Assembly: GCA_021203545.1 (NCBI GenBank)
Contig: JAJQAZ010000063.1
Coordinates: 1-64,000, forward strand
Origin: Tannerellaceae bacterium
GTDB lineage: Bacteria; Bacteroidota; Bacteroidia; Bacteroidales; Tannerellaceae
Length of the DNA stretch: 64,000 nt
Reading direction: 5' to 3'
Positions 52,930 to 62,573 of the stretch are shown here, in pieces. The translations under genes and the position numbers were made by a program. Within the stretch, counting starts at the first letter, position 1. Every line of letters starts with the position of its first letter. Below the pieces are notes generated by a model. It searched no databases and was not told the origin of the DNA. It worked only from the letters and a program-made list of their open reading frames with translations.

Positions 52930-54537
52930 CTACTCTTTGGGATATACATAATGAGTATCGGCCCACTCTTTCCATTTGGTTACTAACTGTTTGCGTATTT
53001 CCGGGTGTTCGTAAGCCAGGTTTATGCGTTCGGCACGGTCTTTTTCTATGTCGAACAGTTCCCACTCTTTCGAACTCTGGTCTTTGACTGCTTTCCAGTT
53101 TTTCCACCATACTGCGCAGTTATCAAAATGTTCTGCGAATATGTATTCGTGTAGTTCGGTATCCGGTGAAGTAATAGTAGGGAGGATACTGTTACCCTGT
53201 AAGGGTAATATATCATTTCCTCCGTGATATTTTTCCGGATACCGGGCTGATCCGGCATCAATAAAGGTGGCCATAATATCCGGCAGGAAAGCACGGTTAT
53301 TTCTTAGTTGTCCTTTATATCCACTGTATTTTTCCGGCCATGAAAGAATGAAAGGTGTAGTAGTGCCTCCTTCATAGGCTCTTACTTTGTATTTCCGGAA
53401 AGGGGTATTGCTTACCTGCGCCCATGCCAGTCCGTAGGAAGGTTTCCATACTTCATCCGGATCATTGATATCGGCCAGTGTTCCGGAACCTTTCTCCGTG
53501 TGGGGTTCTGCACAGGCACCGTTGTCTGACAGGAAAATGATTAACGTATTGTCGAATTCATCTTTCTCTTTCAGGTAATTAATAATCCGTCCTACATTAT
53601 AATCCATACAATGTACCTGGGCAACATATACAGCCATGCGGTAGTCGAGTTCGGTCTTTTCCTCTTCCGTCAGATCATTCCAATCCCGGCCTTCCCATTG
53701 TCCAACACCCCATGAATCGTCAATGATGCCCAGTTTTTTCATCTTCTTCAACCGGTTCTTCTGAATATGTTGCCAGCCTTTTTTGTATTTTCCGACAAAT
53801 TTATCAATGTCTTCCTGTTTGGCATGTAACGGCCAGTGAGGAGCATTATACGCAACATAGAGAAAGAATGGATGGGTATCCGTACGGGAATCCATAAATT
53901 CCAGTGCGTAATCTGTAAAGGCATCCGTTGTATAGTAAGGACCTTCCGGCGCGGGTAGGGAGGTGTTATCCAATGTCAGGTTTCTGTCGCCCTGTGGTTT
54001 CAGATAACTGCTGGCGCCGGATAGTATACCGTAATAACGGTCGAAACCTCTTTGCAAAGGCCACTTTTCCATGCGGTCCATTCCTACATGCCATTTGCCT
54101 GTCATATAAGTATGGTAACCGGCCTCTTTTAATACCTCTGCAATGGTAACACTCTGGCGGTTCAGGAATCCACGGTAACCGTGGACTCCCTTATCACCGG
54201 GATATTTATCAAAACGTTCCTTATTATATGGATCTTCAGACATTTCTCCAATTCCGGCCTGATGTGGATAAAGACCTGTTAGAAGACTTGCCCGTGTAGG
54301 GCAGGAGCGGCCCGTATTATAAAAGTGGGTAAAACGTACTCCCTGTTTTGCCAAAGCATCAATATTGGGAGTGGGTATTTCACCTCCGTAACAACCCAGA
54401 TCCGAATAACCCATATCATCCACCATGATCAACACAATATTGGGTTGTTTTTCCTGTGCATGTATACCGGTAGCTCCGAATCCGGCCGCAAATGTTGTTG
54501 CGGTGAGTAATAGTACTTTGTCTTTTCTTATATTCAT
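52930..54537 (-). CDS. Ser-type sulfatase (S1 family)
   Basis: A 535-residue exported sulfatase, convergent with the lipoprotein (3 bp between stops). Signal peptide ends near GIHA; metal-binding Asp40-Asp41 lies in VLIMVDDMGYSDLG. The signature is S78-C-P-T-R82 in TGRSCPTRASLLTG. The nucleophile position is Ser, so it would be matured to formylglycine by a radical-SAM anSME-type enzyme, not encoded here. The IFLSDNGACAEPH block carries the second metal-binding DN pair. Substrate unknown; host or algal sulfated glycans are typical. Confidence 0.93.
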   Translation of the reverse strand: MNIRKDKVLLLTATTFAAGFGATGIHAQEKQPNIVLIMVDDMGYSDLGCYGGEIPTPNIDALAKQGVRFTHFYNTGRSCPTRASLLTGLYPHQAGIGEMSEDPYNKERFDKYPGDKGVHGYRGFLNRQSVTIAEVLKEAGYHTYMTGKWHVGMDRMEKWPLQRGFDRYYGILSGASSYLKPQGDRNLTLDNTSLPAPEGPYYTTDAFTDYALEFMDSRTDTHPFFLYVAYNAPHWPLHAKQEDIDKFVGKYKKGWQHIQKNRLKKMKKLGIIDDSWGVGQWEGRDWNDLTEEEKTELDYRMAVYVAQVHCMDYNVGRIINYLKEKDEFDNTLIIFLSDNGACAEPHTEKGSGTLADINDPDEVWKPSYGLAWAQVSNTPFRKYKVRAYEGGTTTPFILSWPEKYSGYKGQLRNNRAFLPDIMATFIDAGSARYPEKYHGGNDILPLQGNSILPTITSPDTELHEYIFAEHFDNCAVWWKNWKAVKDQSSKEWELFDIEKDRAERINLAYEHPEIRKQLVTKWKEWADTHYVYPKE

Positions 54538-54608
54538 TGGACTGTTATTTGAAAAGAATTAACAGCGTAAAAATAGAAATATATTTTCTTTATGCAACAA
54601 AAAAAAAT

Positions 54609-54638
54609 AAGAGAGATACTTCTTGGGGTACCTCTCTT
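54609..54638 (-). terminator. Intrinsic terminator after glgP
   Basis: AAGAGAGATAC pairs with GTACCTCTCTT (one G-U). On the minus strand the stem is followed by a T-rich run, 25 bp after the glgP stop. Confidence 0.75.
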
Positions 54639-54662
54639 ATTCGTTAAATATATGTAGATTGA

Positions 54663-57227
54663 TTAAATCCAGCGTACGTATGCAAAGTCCATACGGTGGG
54701 GCAGGTCTTTGTTTTCCGGATGAACGCGGAATCCAAGTTTATGTACACCTGCTTCGTTGGAAGTTGCTTTGATCTCGAAGTACAGTTTTGAACCTTCTTC
54801 TTTTTTCAGTTCGAATGGATGCGAATCGATGAAGTCTAACTGGTTTGTTTCCGGGTTTTCTTTGGTTACTACCATGTCTATCCCAACCATACCTTTCATC
54901 GCTTTGCGATCGATCACTGCATTGTAGGTATATTCTTCTCCTACTACCGGCGGGTTGTGAAGCACATCGCGGTCACAAGTGAACGATTCTACAACCAGGT
55001 TATCCCAGTTCGAAGCTACATCCTCTTTCCATGCTGCAATTTCTTTTGCTTTTGCATAGTTATTTTCTTTCAGGATTGAGGAGCGGGTAGCCAGTTTATT
55101 ATAGAAACGGTCAATGTAATCGTCGAGCATACGTTTCATTGTATAGTCCGGAGCGATTTCAGCGATTGAATTCTTGATATACTGTACCCATTCCGGAGAG
55201 TATCCTTTACTATTTTTTGCATAGTAAGTAGGAATCAATTCGGTTTCCAGCATGTGATAGATTGTTGCCGCATCTAACTGATCCTGGTATTGCTGGTTTT
55301 CGTAAGTACGTTTGTCGGTCAATGCCCAACCTGCGCCTTCTTTATAACCTTCATACCACCAACCGTCGAGTACCGAGAAGTTCAATACACCGTTCATTTC
55401 TGCTTTTTCCCCAGAGGTACCTGAAGCTTCCAGCGGACGGGTAGGCGTGTTCAGCCATACATCTACACCTGAAATCAGGCGGCGTGCCAGACGCATGTCG
55501 TAGTTTTCAAGGAATATGATTTTTCCAAGGAATTCAGGACGGCGTGAGATTTCAACAATGTGTTTGATCAATCCCTGGCCACCACCGTCGGCAGGGTGGG
55601 CTTTACCTGTGAAGATAAACTGGATCGGATATTGTTCATTGTTTACGATCTTAGCTAAACGGTCCAGGTCAGTAAACAGCAGGTGCGCACGTTTGTAGGT
55701 AGCAAAACGGCGTCCGAAACCGATCAGCAACGCGTTCGTGTTGATCTTTTCGAGTACAGACATCACTTTGGAAGGATCGCCCTGGTTTTTCAACCAGTTA
55801 CCTCTGAACTGAACTTTGATGTAATCGATCAGTTTTTGTTTCAGGTGGGTACGAATGTTCCAGATTTCTTCGTCGGGAACCTGTTGGATAGCCGACCATA
55901 TTTTTTTGTTTGACTGATCCTGGAAGAATGTTTTGTCGAATTTGCTTCTGTAAAATTCTTTCCATTCGGTAGCAGCCCATGTAGGCATGTGTACACCGTT
56001 TGTTACCCAGCTAACATGTAACTCGTCGGGGAAGTAACCTTTCCATACCGGAGCAAACATCTTTTGGGAAACTTTTCCGTGCAACCAGCTTACACCGTTT
56101 GCTTCCTGACAGGTGTTCAGGGCAAATACACTCATTGAGAATTTCTCGTTCGATCCCGGGTTTTCGCGTCCCATGTCGATGAAATCCTGCCAGCTGATAC
56201 CCAGTTTCGCGGGGAATTCGCCCATGTAACGTCCGAACAGTCCTTCGTCGAAGTAGTCGTGTCCGGCAGGAACCGGTGTATGTACTGTATATAAAGAAGA
56301 TGAACGAACTACTTCCAGTGCCTGGTTAAAGTTTAACCCTTCATTCTGGATATAATTAACCAGACGTTGGGCATTGATAAGAGCAGCATGGCCCTCGTTA
56401 CAGTGGTAAACCTGTTTTTTGATACCCAGTTTGTCCAGCATCAGGATACCACCAATACCTAACAGGTACTCCTGTTTCATACGGTTTTCCCAATCGCCAC
56501 CATATAACTGGTGAGTAATGGAACGATCCCATTCGCTGTTTTCCGGAATATCGGCATCCATGAGGTATAAAGGAACACGGCCTACGCTTACTTTCCATAC
56601 ATGAGCGTACACTGTACGGCCTGGGTAAGGAACTTCCAGCATCATAGGAGCACCATCTTCCGTCAGCACCTGAGTCAGGGGCAATGAGTTGAAGTTCTGT
56701 GCTTCGTAGTTGGCAATTTGTTGCCCGTCCATGGATAGGGATTGGGTAAAGTAGCCATACCGGTAAAGGAAGCCTACTGCCGTCAGGTCAATATTGCTGT
56801 CGCTTGCCTCTTTCAGGTAGTCGCCGGCCAGTACGCCCAGACCTCCTGAATATATTTTTAAAACATTTGTCAAACCATATTCCATGCTGAAATAAGCCAC
56901 AGACGGTTTAGTCATGTCGGGCTTTTCATCTACATATGCTCTGAATTTAGCATATACTTCTTTGATTTCAGCAAGTAGTTCTTTATTGGCAGCCAGTTCT
57001 TCCGCCCTTTTGTGAGAGAGGCTCTGGAGCATAAGTACAGGGTTACCTTCGGTTTTTCTCCAAAGGGCTTCATCGACCTTCTTGAATAATCCTACGCCTT
57101 CGTGGTTCCATACCCACCAAAGGTTTGTTGCAATCTCATAAAGCGGTTTCAGTGGTTCCGGTAATTTGGAGTGTGAATAAACATCTTTCCAAATCGGGCT
57201 GTTCGCGTTATTTGCCTTAATTTTCAT
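54663..57227 (-). CDS. glgP: Alpha-glucan (glycogen) phosphorylase
   Basis: An 854-residue GT35 enzyme releasing glucose-1-phosphate from glycogen. The shorter, thermophile/archaeal-like subtype is suggested by the N terminus ([21 protein letters not shown], as in DUF3417). AYFSMEYGL, the HCNEGHAAL block, and the phosphate/PLP region [21 protein letters not shown] (PLP lysine in GEKAEMNG) are all present. A -7 box lies at 57308. Partner of the glycogen synthase upstream; together they make a storage-glycogen pair, probably separate transcripts. Confidence 0.95.
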   Translation of the reverse strand: MKIKANNANSPIWKDVYSHSKLPEPLKPLYEIATNLWWVWNHEGVGLFKKVDEALWRKTEGNPVLMLQSLSHKRAEELAANKELLAEIKEVYAKFRAYVDEKPDMTKPSVAYFSMEYGLTNVLKIYSGGLGVLAGDYLKEASDSNIDLTAVGFLYRYGYFTQSLSMDGQQIANYEAQNFNSLPLTQVLTEDGAPMMLEVPYPGRTVYAHVWKVSVGRVPLYLMDADIPENSEWDRSITHQLYGGDWENRMKQEYLLGIGGILMLDKLGIKKQVYHCNEGHAALINAQRLVNYIQNEGLNFNQALEVVRSSSLYTVHTPVPAGHDYFDEGLFGRYMGEFPAKLGISWQDFIDMGRENPGSNEKFSMSVFALNTCQEANGVSWLHGKVSQKMFAPVWKGYFPDELHVSWVTNGVHMPTWAATEWKEFYRSKFDKTFFQDQSNKKIWSAIQQVPDEEIWNIRTHLKQKLIDYIKVQFRGNWLKNQGDPSKVMSVLEKINTNALLIGFGRRFATYKRAHLLFTDLDRLAKIVNNEQYPIQFIFTGKAHPADGGGQGLIKHIVEISRRPEFLGKIIFLENYDMRLARRLISGVDVWLNTPTRPLEASGTSGEKAEMNGVLNFSVLDGWWYEGYKEGAGWALTDKRTYENQQYQDQLDAATIYHMLETELIPTYYAKNSKGYSPEWVQYIKNSIAEIAPDYTMKRMLDDYIDRFYNKLATRSSILKENNYAKAKEIAAWKEDVASNWDNLVVESFTCDRDVLHNPPVVGEEYTYNAVIDRKAMKGMVGIDMVVTKENPETNQLDFIDSHPFELKKEEGSKLYFEIKATSNEAGVHKLGFRVHPENKDLPHRMDFAYVRWI

Positions 57228-57307
57228 TATTGTGAAGTTTAAAATGTATCGATTAATATTTTTGTAAATCTCTAATTCTTAATCAGGTCTTTATTATAAA
57301 GTCCCGG

Positions 57308-57315
57308 CAAAGATA
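57308..57315 (-). promoter_or_regulatory. -7 box for glgP
   Basis: TATCTTTG on the minus strand fits TAnnTTTG, about 80 bases before the glgP ATG. Confidence 0.45.
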
Positions 57316-57343
57316 AAATAATATGTTAAAAGGTAAGCATATT

Positions 57344-59002
57344 TTAACAGTTTCTTTTCCTTGCATTGTCCAGTGCAATCGAGAAGGCCGACAGATAATG
57401 AGCAATGAAGTTGCTCCATTCTGCCCGGCTGGCCAGTTCGAAACACCGTTTTTTTATCTGTGTGATTTCCCGTTTATTCTTTTGGGATAAAGAAATAATC
57501 TGTTGTTTAATCGCATCCGCCACATCAAAATAGTTGTAATCCGTACGGTTGATAACGGTTACTCCCTGGCTGATGTCTTCTCCTACGCCCTCTTTTTGGG
57601 CCCACATACCAAAACCGGCCAGGTTTGTTGTGATTGTAGGAATACCAAATGCTACACTTTCGAGTGGTGTATATCCCCACGGTTCGTAATAAGAGGGGAA
57701 AACAGTTGCATCCATACCGATTAGCAGATCGTAGTACGGTTTGTTAAATATACCGTCGCGTCCGTCCTGATAACAGGGAACAAAAATAATTTTTAATTTT
57801 TCATCTTTTGCATTCGTAAACCCGGCATGTTGGATATAGTTCAGTACTTTATCCTGTTCCATCAGGTTGAGCCAGTGGGTGATAAACGGTACCTGTAACG
57901 GCCCGGTTGTTTCAATATTATCTTCGATCGCTACCTGTAGGTCTGCCCGTGCATACCGGACCCAGGCAGGAACCATGATGAAGGCCACTACTTCGCGACC
58001 AAGAAGCGAAGAATGACGGATCCGGTTCATCGCTTCGATAAAAACATCAATTCCTTTGTTCCGGTATTCGTAGCGTCCGCTGGTAGAAATCAGTAACGCA
58101 TCGCCGGCAATAGACGTACCCAATAATTTTTCTGCTACATTCAGCAGTGTTTGGCGGGCTTCTTCCCTTTTCTTTTTATATTGTTTGTCCGCAGGTACAA
58201 AGTTACGTTCGAATCCGTTCGGTGTAACAATGTGCGGCTCTTTATCCAATAGTTGTTTACATTCGCAGGCGGTAATATCGCTTACCGTTGTAAAACAGTC
58301 CACATGCCATGCCGCCTGTTTTTCGAGCGAATGTTTAGCTTCCATATTTAATTCATGTGCCATTTGGTCGCCATTGTACTCATTCATATAAGCGTACAAT
58401 GGCTTATCGTTGCCGGCAATGGAACGGCCGATTGAAGTTGCATGTGTAGTGAAAAGAGTTGCTATGGCAGGTAGTTGTTTCTGCACGTATAATGCACCCA
58501 TACCCAGCATCCATTCATTGAAGAGGGCTACCACTTTTTTGTTCTGCAATTGGTAGTGGTTATAGAAACTTTCAATCACTTTTCCTACTGCATAAGCAAA
58601 GATACAGGATTCGTCATAATCGCCGTATGCATTCATCGAATTGACCCGGAAATCTTCCCACATCCGGAAAAAGAAATTATCCCGTTCACTGAAGAAAGGG
58701 GTAAAATCTACTAAAATAACAGGAGGTTCGCCCGGTACATCCCAGCGGCCTATTTTAATTTTTAACTGGTCATTTGTTGTTGCGTATTCACGCCAATCCG
58801 AGAAAAGAACAGTATCTTCTTTAAAGTCCGGAGCGGATGTCTCTGACCACAAATCCGGTCCGATAAAAATAATTTTATCTTTAAATAATTCCTGTAATAT
58901 GTGTGCTTTGGTCGAAAGAACAGTATAAATACCACCTACTTTATTGCAAACTTCCCAGCTACTTTCAAAGATGTAGTGTGGAGTTTCATTCAGTTCATTC
59001 AT
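57344..59002 (-). CDS. Glycogen synthase, GT3 (eukaryote-like) type
   Basis: A 552-residue glycosyltransferase similar to animal/yeast glycogen synthase rather than bacterial GlgA: it opens with FESSWEVCNKVGGIYTVLSTKA, has LFNEWMLGMG and FTTHATSIGRSIAG, and the acidic motif in FPSYYEPWGYTPLES near the C-terminal donor-binding site. GT3 enzymes use UDP-glucose (the bacterial GT5 use ADP-glucose). The C-terminal regulatory tail of animal enzymes is absent. GT3 synthases are characteristic of Bacteroidetes. A -7 box is at 59033. Confidence 0.93.
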   Translation of the reverse strand: MNELNETPHYIFESSWEVCNKVGGIYTVLSTKAHILQELFKDKIIFIGPDLWSETSAPDFKEDTVLFSDWREYATTNDQLKIKIGRWDVPGEPPVILVDFTPFFSERDNFFFRMWEDFRVNSMNAYGDYDESCIFAYAVGKVIESFYNHYQLQNKKVVALFNEWMLGMGALYVQKQLPAIATLFTTHATSIGRSIAGNDKPLYAYMNEYNGDQMAHELNMEAKHSLEKQAAWHVDCFTTVSDITACECKQLLDKEPHIVTPNGFERNFVPADKQYKKKREEARQTLLNVAEKLLGTSIAGDALLISTSGRYEYRNKGIDVFIEAMNRIRHSSLLGREVVAFIMVPAWVRYARADLQVAIEDNIETTGPLQVPFITHWLNLMEQDKVLNYIQHAGFTNAKDEKLKIIFVPCYQDGRDGIFNKPYYDLLIGMDATVFPSYYEPWGYTPLESVAFGIPTITTNLAGFGMWAQKEGVGEDISQGVTVINRTDYNYFDVADAIKQQIISLSQKNKREITQIKKRCFELASRAEWSNFIAHYLSAFSIALDNARKRNC

Positions 59003-59032
59003 ATTTTTCTATAAATCATCGTTTTCCGGCCA

Positions 59033-59040
59033 CAAAGATA
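59033..59040 (-). promoter_or_regulatory. -7 box for glycogen synthase
   Basis: TATCTTTG on the minus strand fits TAnnTTTG, 31 bases before the ATG. Confidence 0.5.
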
Positions 59041-59274
59041 CGAACTACCACTTAATAAACATAATTTAAAAATCACAATTTTATTACATTTTCGGTTTAT
59101 AATGTGCTGAAAATTTACACAATAAAGACGGAGTGTGGTTTATTCCGGACATCTTTATAGAAAGCGGAAATCCGCAAAATCCGGTTTTTCTGTATTACAA
59201 ACAGAACCTCCCGGTTTATCGGGATACTAATGATCCAAAGCGTTTCTATTTTTCGCTTGTTTTGCTGGCCTTTG

Positions 59275-59300
59275 CTGGCGCAGATTTAAATCTGTGCCTT
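59275..59300. repeat. 26-bp palindromic repeat (second copy)
   Basis: The exact reverse complement of 18272-18297, with the core CAGATTTAAATCTG. Close upstream is a CCCGGTTTATCGGG hairpin (59204-59222) of the family found at 47519 and 47622. The remainder of 59041-59407 shows nothing convincing. Confidence 0.7.
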
Positions 59301-59407
59301 TACAATACTCGTTAGTCGGGGATTACAATCGGCTGCCCCATTCGGGGCGGAAAAAGGAAAATAGAGTAAGAAAACTAAATTTTCCCACCGCAATAAATGC
59401 ATAACCA

Positions 59408-60064
59408 AAGTTTTTTTGTCAAAAAGTTTGCATCTTTGCATCGTTTCGATTAGTAATGCATTGTGTATAAATAAAATATCCCTCTAGATAAGTGATGCAA
59501 AGTATGATGCAAACGTGATGCAAAGTGTTTGGTTTGCATCATTTTTAACTGTTTTTCTCTCTTTTGATACCATAAAAGACATTTAATGGCTCTTTTCTGA
59601 CTGTGCCCTCCTGCTGTTTTCCTTTGACTATCATTTAGTCTGCCTTTATCTTCTCTTGTAAGACACAATATCTTTTGTTGTTTTTGAGCCGGGTAGCAAA
59701 CGTTTTCGACCCAGGTAGCAAAGGTTTGTCACCTTGGTCGCAAGCCTTTGCCACCTTGGTCAAAAACAAACAAAGATACAGTCTATGCACTTTAAAGCTA
59801 CGAATAGTAAACTATAAAGCCATGGACAAACAGGTATTTACCTATGATGCCAGCTAAAGTTGCCGGCATCCCATAAAAAAGAAAAAATCAAACTCTTTTT
59901 ATCAGTAAATGGGGCTAAAAAATGCAAATGTGATGCAAACCAAAAACTTTGCATCACGTTTGCATCATACTTTGCATCACCTGTTTTTGTCGCTATTTAG
60001 TTAATGGATAAACGGTTAATAATGCAAGTGATGCAAAGTGGCAAACTTTTTGATAAAAAAACTT
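59408..60064. repeat. Inverted-repeat element with eleven GATGCAAA octamers
   Basis: A 657-bp gene-free element. The outer ends (59408-59442 and 60030-60064) are imperfect inverted copies beginning AAGTTTTTTT.TCAAAAAG. Inner arms 59492-59541 and 59931-59980 are 50 bp long and match at 49 positions. GATGCAAA or its complement TTTGCATC occurs at 59427, 59435, 59494, 59506, 59517, 59533, 59932, 59948, 59959, 59971 and 60030. Inside each arm neighbouring copies are 11-12 bp apart, about one helical turn. The symmetry centre (about 59736) coincides with the 22-bp palindrome array at 59692. No transposase or significant ORF is inside. Confidence 0.85.
59692..59767. repeat. Palindrome array with exact 22-bp pitch
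   Basis: Units begin at 59692, 59714, 59736 and 59758. Each of the first three is a 20-bp imperfect palindrome (GGT.GCAAA..TTTG..ACC pattern) plus two spacer bases; the fourth keeps only the first half. It sits at the centre of the surrounding inverted-repeat element. Confidence 0.8.
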
Positions 60065-60156
60065 CTGTAGAGGAATTCTTTTTTATTTACCGGTATGAAG
60101 TTGTGAATTATTTTAGGAACTTCCGGATAAAGAGGGGAGAAGTTGGTGATGCCGGT

Positions 60157-60435
60157 TTACCGGGTTAACCAAATAAACAAAAACAGCAGACCGAAAGCTG
60201 CTATTGCGAAAATGCATATTACCCACAAATAGAAGTTTTGTTCCTGAGTATCCCGCTTTTTCAGTTGGCGACTCACTTCTTCGTATTCTTCCGAAGTTAC
60301 ATCCGGTTCTAATCCTCCTTTATTATTGGAATATCTTTTGCGGGTATCTTTCGAACTTTCACGAGCCTCTTTTAACCGGGCCCGGTTTTCTTGTGTCCGT
60401 TTCATCATATCCCATGCGTGTCCTGCGAAGCCCAT
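60157..60435 (-). CDS. Small membrane-anchored protein
   Basis: A 92-residue protein: an N-terminal segment (MGFAGHAWDMMKRTQENRA), a charged middle rich in Lys, Arg and Glu, and one C-terminal membrane helix (LWVICIFAIAAFGLLFLFIW). It is probably tail-anchored in the inner membrane with a cytosolic domain. I do not recognise a function. Codon pattern and the clean helix support it as a real gene. It stands alone between two inverted-repeat elements. Confidence 0.78.
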   Translation of the reverse strand: MGFAGHAWDMMKRTQENRARLKEARESSKDTRKRYSNNKGGLEPDVTSEEYEEVSRQLKKRDTQEQNFYLWVICIFAIAAFGLLFLFIWLTR

Positions 60436-60615
60436 AGTGTTTCTTTTTAATTTGACGATACAAACTGTTAGTCTAAGTTGCTAAGATAGTTAAAATTATT
60501 TTTAGATAGATGTTAGGGATGATTAAAAGTAGCGAAGAATAAGAGTAATATGGAGATTTATCTACTCTTTTGAGCTACTCTCTATACTTCTTTTCACCCT
60601 TATAGAGGGTAGTAT

Positions 60616-60928
60616 ATCTTAGACCCCAGCAGGGCTTTAACGTTTATACATATCTTTTTAAATTGTAATCCCGGAGGGATTGAATGTGAATAACCCCCGG
60701 TGAAGCATAGCGACCGGGAGTAGAAATGGCACCACACACTCTACAACGCCGAAAGGTGTTGAATTATAGGGTTCAACCCGCTATCGGGGTTGAGGCTGGG
60801 TAGGATATCGTGTTCCCCCGGTCGCAAGCTTCACCGGGGGTTATTCACATTCAATCCCTCCGGGATTACAAATAAGTATGTATAAAAAAGATATGTATAA
60901 ACGTTAGAGCGTTGCTGGGGTCTAAGAT
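60616..60928. repeat. 313-bp element with about 100-bp inverted arms
   Basis: Both ends read ATCTTAGACCCCAGC inward, followed by TAACGTTTATACATATCTTTTT, then TTGTAATCCCGGAGGGATTGAATGTGAATAACCCCCGGTGAAGC in the left arm and its complement on the right (given here in pieces: TAATCCCGGAGGGATT, GAATGTGAATAACCCCC). A small insertion on the right accounts for the length difference. The centre holds AACGCC/GGTGTT and CAACCCG/CGGGGTTG hairpins. The AATGTGA.TAACC..GGTGAA wording links it to the 9.0-9.8 and 12.5 kb elements. No ORF inside; 60436-60983 holds no gene. Confidence 0.8.
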
Positions 60929-60983
60929 AGAATAGGACTACGGCCTGAAAAAAGATGTATGTAAGGAGTCGTATTTACAGGTA

Positions 60984-62573
60984 TCAGTCCGGTTTTGGGA
61001 ATTCCCTGATAGGGCTATATCGGATATAAGATTCGAATATTTCCTGATCTAGGCCTGTTACCCGTGGATCGCCTGTTTGTTCAAGTTCTTTCAGTAACAC
61101 AGTTTTGAGTTCCTCTTCTATGGCTGTATAATTACTGTTGCCCGAAAGATTATCAAGACAATAAGGATCTGTTTGTATGTTGTATAATTCGAACTCCGGC
61201 CGTTTATTGAATGCCATTTTAAAGTAAGGAAGGATAGATGAATCTCCATGATTTTCTATAAGGAAAGATTTGGAGGGGGCGGCATCTACATCTGTAAAAG
61301 CCCATTCAGGGTGATGAATGCCCTGTTCGTCTATTCCATACATGGGGTAGGGTTCGCCTGTTGTTTTGTTTAATGCATAGGGGTCTCCGGCAGGCCAGCG
61401 TTCCGGTTGTATGTTCCAGATGAAAAGGTATTCCGGACTTCGTACGGAACGTTGCGGATACCCCAGGTTTTGCCAGCGGGAAGAGGAGTGGCGTTCACGA
61501 CCAGAGAATACATATTTCTTTGTAGGGTCTACTGTGCCTTCTTTTTCAGAACGAAGAATGTTGACGATGCTTCTGCCTGATAGAGGTAGCATTCCTTCCG
61601 GGGAGAGGCCTGCCAGTTCCAGAAGGGTGGGAGCAATGTCTACAAATCCTACCGGATCGTCCACACACCGTCCGGAAGGGAATCCGGCGGGATAACTGAT
61701 TGCCAGAGGTACATGTACTCCATACTCAAAGCAGTTTGCTTTGGCACGGGGAAAAGGCATTCCGTTATCGGCGGTTACAAGTATGATTGTGTTATCCAGT
61801 TCGCCGATTGAATCGAGGTAATTGAGCATGTGGCAGAGGTGGCTGTCAGACCATTCTATCTCGACGGCATAATCCAGCATATCTGCTTTTATTTCATCTG
61901 TATCAGGAAGAAAACCGGGTACGTCTACCATGTCAGTAGATTTTCCATTCCGTTTCCAGGAATCTTTTTCGTAATCGCGGTGTGGTTCCTGAGAGCCAAA
62001 CCAGAAATAAAAGGGTTGTTCCGCAGTGCGCTCTTGCATGAAAGCGCGGAAGTTTTCGAAGTAATTTACCGGACTGATACCTGTTGCGGTACGTGGGTCG
62101 GAAGGACTACCTTGTATGTATCTGTATTCGTTGTATACTTTTCCGGCTGCGTTTTCTTTCCGCCAGAGTGAATCATTTTCGTTCCGGGCATACTGGAACG
62201 GGGCTACTCCTTTACCGGTATACCCGGTGTGATATCCTCCCTGATGGAGGATATCTACATAAGGTACAAACTTATCGGGCCACGGGGAGGCATGTTGTCC
62301 GGCCTCTTCGTTCTGCCAGTGGTGGCGCCCGGTAACCAGTGCGCTCCTTGAAGGAGCGCTTCCGGGAGAGCCGGCATAGCAGTTGGTAAAGTAAATGCCG
62401 TTTGCAGCCACATAGTCGAAGCCGGGGGTATTAACAAAGCGTGATCCGGCAAAACCTGTGTGGATAAATGTCTGGTCGTCGTTTATCATGAGCAGGATAT
62501 TGGGACGTTTTGCCTGCAATCCGCCGGCTATGGACAGTAGCAGTAGTGGGGATATTATATTAATCTCCTTCAT
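60984..62573 (-). CDS. Ser-type sulfatase (S1 family)
   Basis: A 529-residue exported sulfatase with signal peptide ending near LQAK. Metal ligands Asp32-Asp33 lie in LLMINDDQTF; the formylglycine motif is S72-A-P-S-R76 (GSAPSRSALVTG), with Ser at the modified position, so it depends on anSME-type maturation. VTADNGMPFPRAK holds the second metal site. Its relatives include heparan/N-sulfoglucosamine-type sulfatases, though the substrate is not certain. Its start lies within the end of the SusD gene (14-bp overlap), so the two are translated together and act on the same glycan. Confidence 0.93.
   Translation of the reverse strand: MKEINIISPLLLLSIAGGLQAKRPNILLMINDDQTFIHTGFAGSRFVNTPGFDYVAANGIYFTNCYAGSPGSAPSRSALVTGRHHWQNEEAGQHASPWPDKFVPYVDILHQGGYHTGYTGKGVAPFQYARNENDSLWRKENAAGKVYNEYRYIQGSPSDPRTATGISPVNYFENFRAFMQERTAEQPFYFWFGSQEPHRDYEKDSWKRNGKSTDMVDVPGFLPDTDEIKADMLDYAVEIEWSDSHLCHMLNYLDSIGELDNTIILVTADNGMPFPRAKANCFEYGVHVPLAISYPAGFPSGRCVDDPVGFVDIAPTLLELAGLSPEGMLPLSGRSIVNILRSEKEGTVDPTKKYVFSGRERHSSSRWQNLGYPQRSVRSPEYLFIWNIQPERWPAGDPYALNKTTGEPYPMYGIDEQGIHHPEWAFTDVDAAPSKSFLIENHGDSSILPYFKMAFNKRPEFELYNIQTDPYCLDNLSGNSNYTAIEEELKTVLLKELEQTGDPRVTGLDQEIFESYIRYSPIREFPKPD

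Noticed and set aside
59824..59857. Short frame MDKQVFTYDAS as a gene
   Set aside because: Only 11 codons from its ATG, no homologue recognised, inside the repeat element.
59408..60064. Insertion sequence
   Set aside because: Inverted repeats are present but there is no transposase frame inside, and ends lack an evident target duplication.
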